This document shows positions 63,080 through 64,000 of a DNA stretch of 64,000 bases, one piece after another; the stretch's first letter is position 1, and every line of letters starts with the position of its first letter. The notes under the pieces were generated by a model. It saw only the letters and a program-made list of their open reading frames with translations. It did not search any database and was not told the DNA's origin. Made by a program: the position numbers and the translations under genes. Origin of the DNA: JAUIET01 sp045106985 (GTDB lineage: Bacteria; Pseudomonadota; Gammaproteobacteria; Pseudomonadales; JAUIET01); the NCBI GenBank assembly GCA_045106985.1, contig JBGCFQ010000002.1, forward strand, positions 1 through 64,000, given 5' to 3'.

Positions 63080-64000
63080 TCAGTTCGGTAGGGTATCAAA
63101 ATTTGTGTTGGGGTCCACATCATCTGGCTCAGGGACCAGATCGTCATTATTTTCGTATTCGCTTATGTCTGTCGCAGCTGAAACCTCAGTATCATTGGGC
63201 TCATTGCTCTCCACCGAAGATTCTTCCAAGACCTTCTCTTGAGTGAACGTCTCTTCAAAGGCATCGTCATCTGCAGAATCTGGCAAGGCGGCCTCTGCGT
63301 CTACATCGGTCAGACTTAGGTCATGCAGCACTTCCCCAGAGCCAGGCTCATCGCTGACATCAGACTCGATCTCAATCAGGCTACCTTCAGTATGGTCAGC
63401 ACTATCTTCATTTGCCGCCGCAACTAGGCCCTCTTCCTGACCTTCTAGCTCTTCTACTGGCAATTCAATACTGCGGCCCTCAGTGCGCGGCTCTTCGAGC
63501 TGCAGCTCTTGATTAACCGACGACGCGATGTCTTTTATATCGGCCAAGCTAGGCAATTCATTCAAGTTCTTAAGGTTGAAGTAATCGAGAAATTCTCGTG
63601 TGGTGGCGAACAGAGCCGGCTTACCCGGTGCATCACGATGCCCTACAACACGAATCCAGCCTCGCTCCAAAAGCGTGCGAATGATATTGGTGCTGACCGC
63701 TACACCTCGGACATCTTCAACCTCGCCACGAGTGAGTGGCTGTTTGTAGGCAATAAGCGACAGCGTTTCCAGAAGAGCTCTTGAATAGCGAGGTGGCTTC
63801 TCTTCCCATAATCGGCTTATCCATAACCCATACTTGTTTCTAACCTGAAAACGAAAACCGCTGCCTACTTCTTTCAACTCATAAGCTCGCGTTTCACAAT
63901 CATCGCCCAGCTCTTTTAGAGCTGCGCGCAAGGCATCATTGTCTGGCTGCCCCATTGGGTCAAACAAATTGGCCATTTCTCTCAGACTAAGAGGACGCCC
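63080..64000 (-). CDS. scpB: Segregation and condensation protein B (partial, runs off the right edge)
   Basis: ScpB is the winged-helix partner of the SMC-ScpA condensin. The visible part covers two winged helices (about the first 170 residues: PRYSRALLETLSLIAYKQPLTRGEVEDVRGV, ALFATTREFLDYFNLKNLNELP). The Met at 63976 is not the true start: the frame stays open and reads GRPLSLREMANLFD, which matches the conserved N-terminus. The C-terminal 130 or so residues are a long acidic extension (Glu/Asp-rich, low complexity) ending DPNTNFDTLPN, longer than most ScpB. It is cotranscribed with rluB. Confidence 0.92.
   Translation of the reverse strand, partial: GRPLSLREMANLFDPMGQPDNDALRAALKELGDDCETRAYELKEVGSGFRFQVRNKYGLWISRLWEEKPPRYSRALLETLSLIAYKQPLTRGEVEDVRGVAVSTNIIRTLLERGWIRVVGHRDAPGKPALFATTREFLDYFNLKNLNELPSLADIKDIASSVNQELQLEEPRTEGRSIELPVEELEGQEEGLVAAANEDSADHTEGSLIEIESDVSDEPGSGEVLHDLSLTDVDAEAALPDSADDDAFEETFTQEKVLEESSVESNEPNDTEVSAATDISEYENNDDLVPEPDDVDPNTNFDTLPN

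Overview
The window looks like chromosomal DNA of a marine-type gammaproteobacterium near the Pseudomonas/Cellvibrio group. This is inferred from gene order: pheS-pheT-ihfA-merR-tRNA-Pro, the gyrA-serC-pheA-tyrA-aroA-cmk-rpsA-ihfB run, and the deaminase-ubiG-mupP-yciK set all match the Pseudomonas layout. No prophage, transposase, CRISPR array or rRNA operon is visible.

Layout. (1) 1-6 kb: a very large modular beta-helix surface-type protein on the minus strand, running off the left edge. Its frame is broken at a 7-bp tandem repeat (2115-2139). (2) 6.5-7 kb: two 175-bp tandem repeats, each ending in a copy of the 3' end of the adjacent tRNA-Pro and able to fold into a tRNA-like four-arm structure. 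(3) 7-17 kb: a translation block on the minus strand (thrS, infC with an ATT start, rpmI, rplT, pheS, pheT, ihfA, a MerR regulator), then tRNA-Val, uvrB and tRNA-Asn. (4) 17-39 kb: an accessory block. It holds a frameshifted ATP-grasp gene, an epoxide-hydrolase-like enzyme, a membrane Ser/Thr kinase with four extracytoplasmic repeats, a Nudix enzyme, two related membrane-anchored metallo-beta-lactamase-fold proteins, two fatty-acid desaturase-like proteins around an AraC regulator, a DUF1254 protein, several small soluble proteins, topoisomerase III, a cytochrome P450 divergent from a TetR regulator, an AlkD-like glycosylase, a rhomboid-like protease and an LpxL-type acyltransferase. (5) 39-46 kb: pgi, a DHH-family protein and a three-gene O-antigen-type set (wbpM, wbpL and wbpK homologues). 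(6) 46-58.5 kb: comEA, lapB, lapA, ihfB, rpsA, cmk, aroA, tyrA, pheA, serC, gyrA. (7) 58.7-64 kb: an S-adenosylhomocysteine/MTA-type deaminase, ubiG, mupP, a yciK-like SDR, then rluB and a partial scpB on the other strand.

How the genes fit together. The right half is housekeeping: shikimate to Phe/Tyr, serine, cell-wall recycling, ubiquinone, and LPS assembly control (lapAB next to a minimal O-antigen initiation set). The middle block looks devoted to lipid and envelope chemistry (desaturases, P450, hydrolases, acyltransferase), with local regulators beside their likely targets. The strongest unexplained signals are the heptanucleotide frame switch in the giant protein, the tRNA-mimic repeats, and the octapeptide expansion inside the wbpL homologue.
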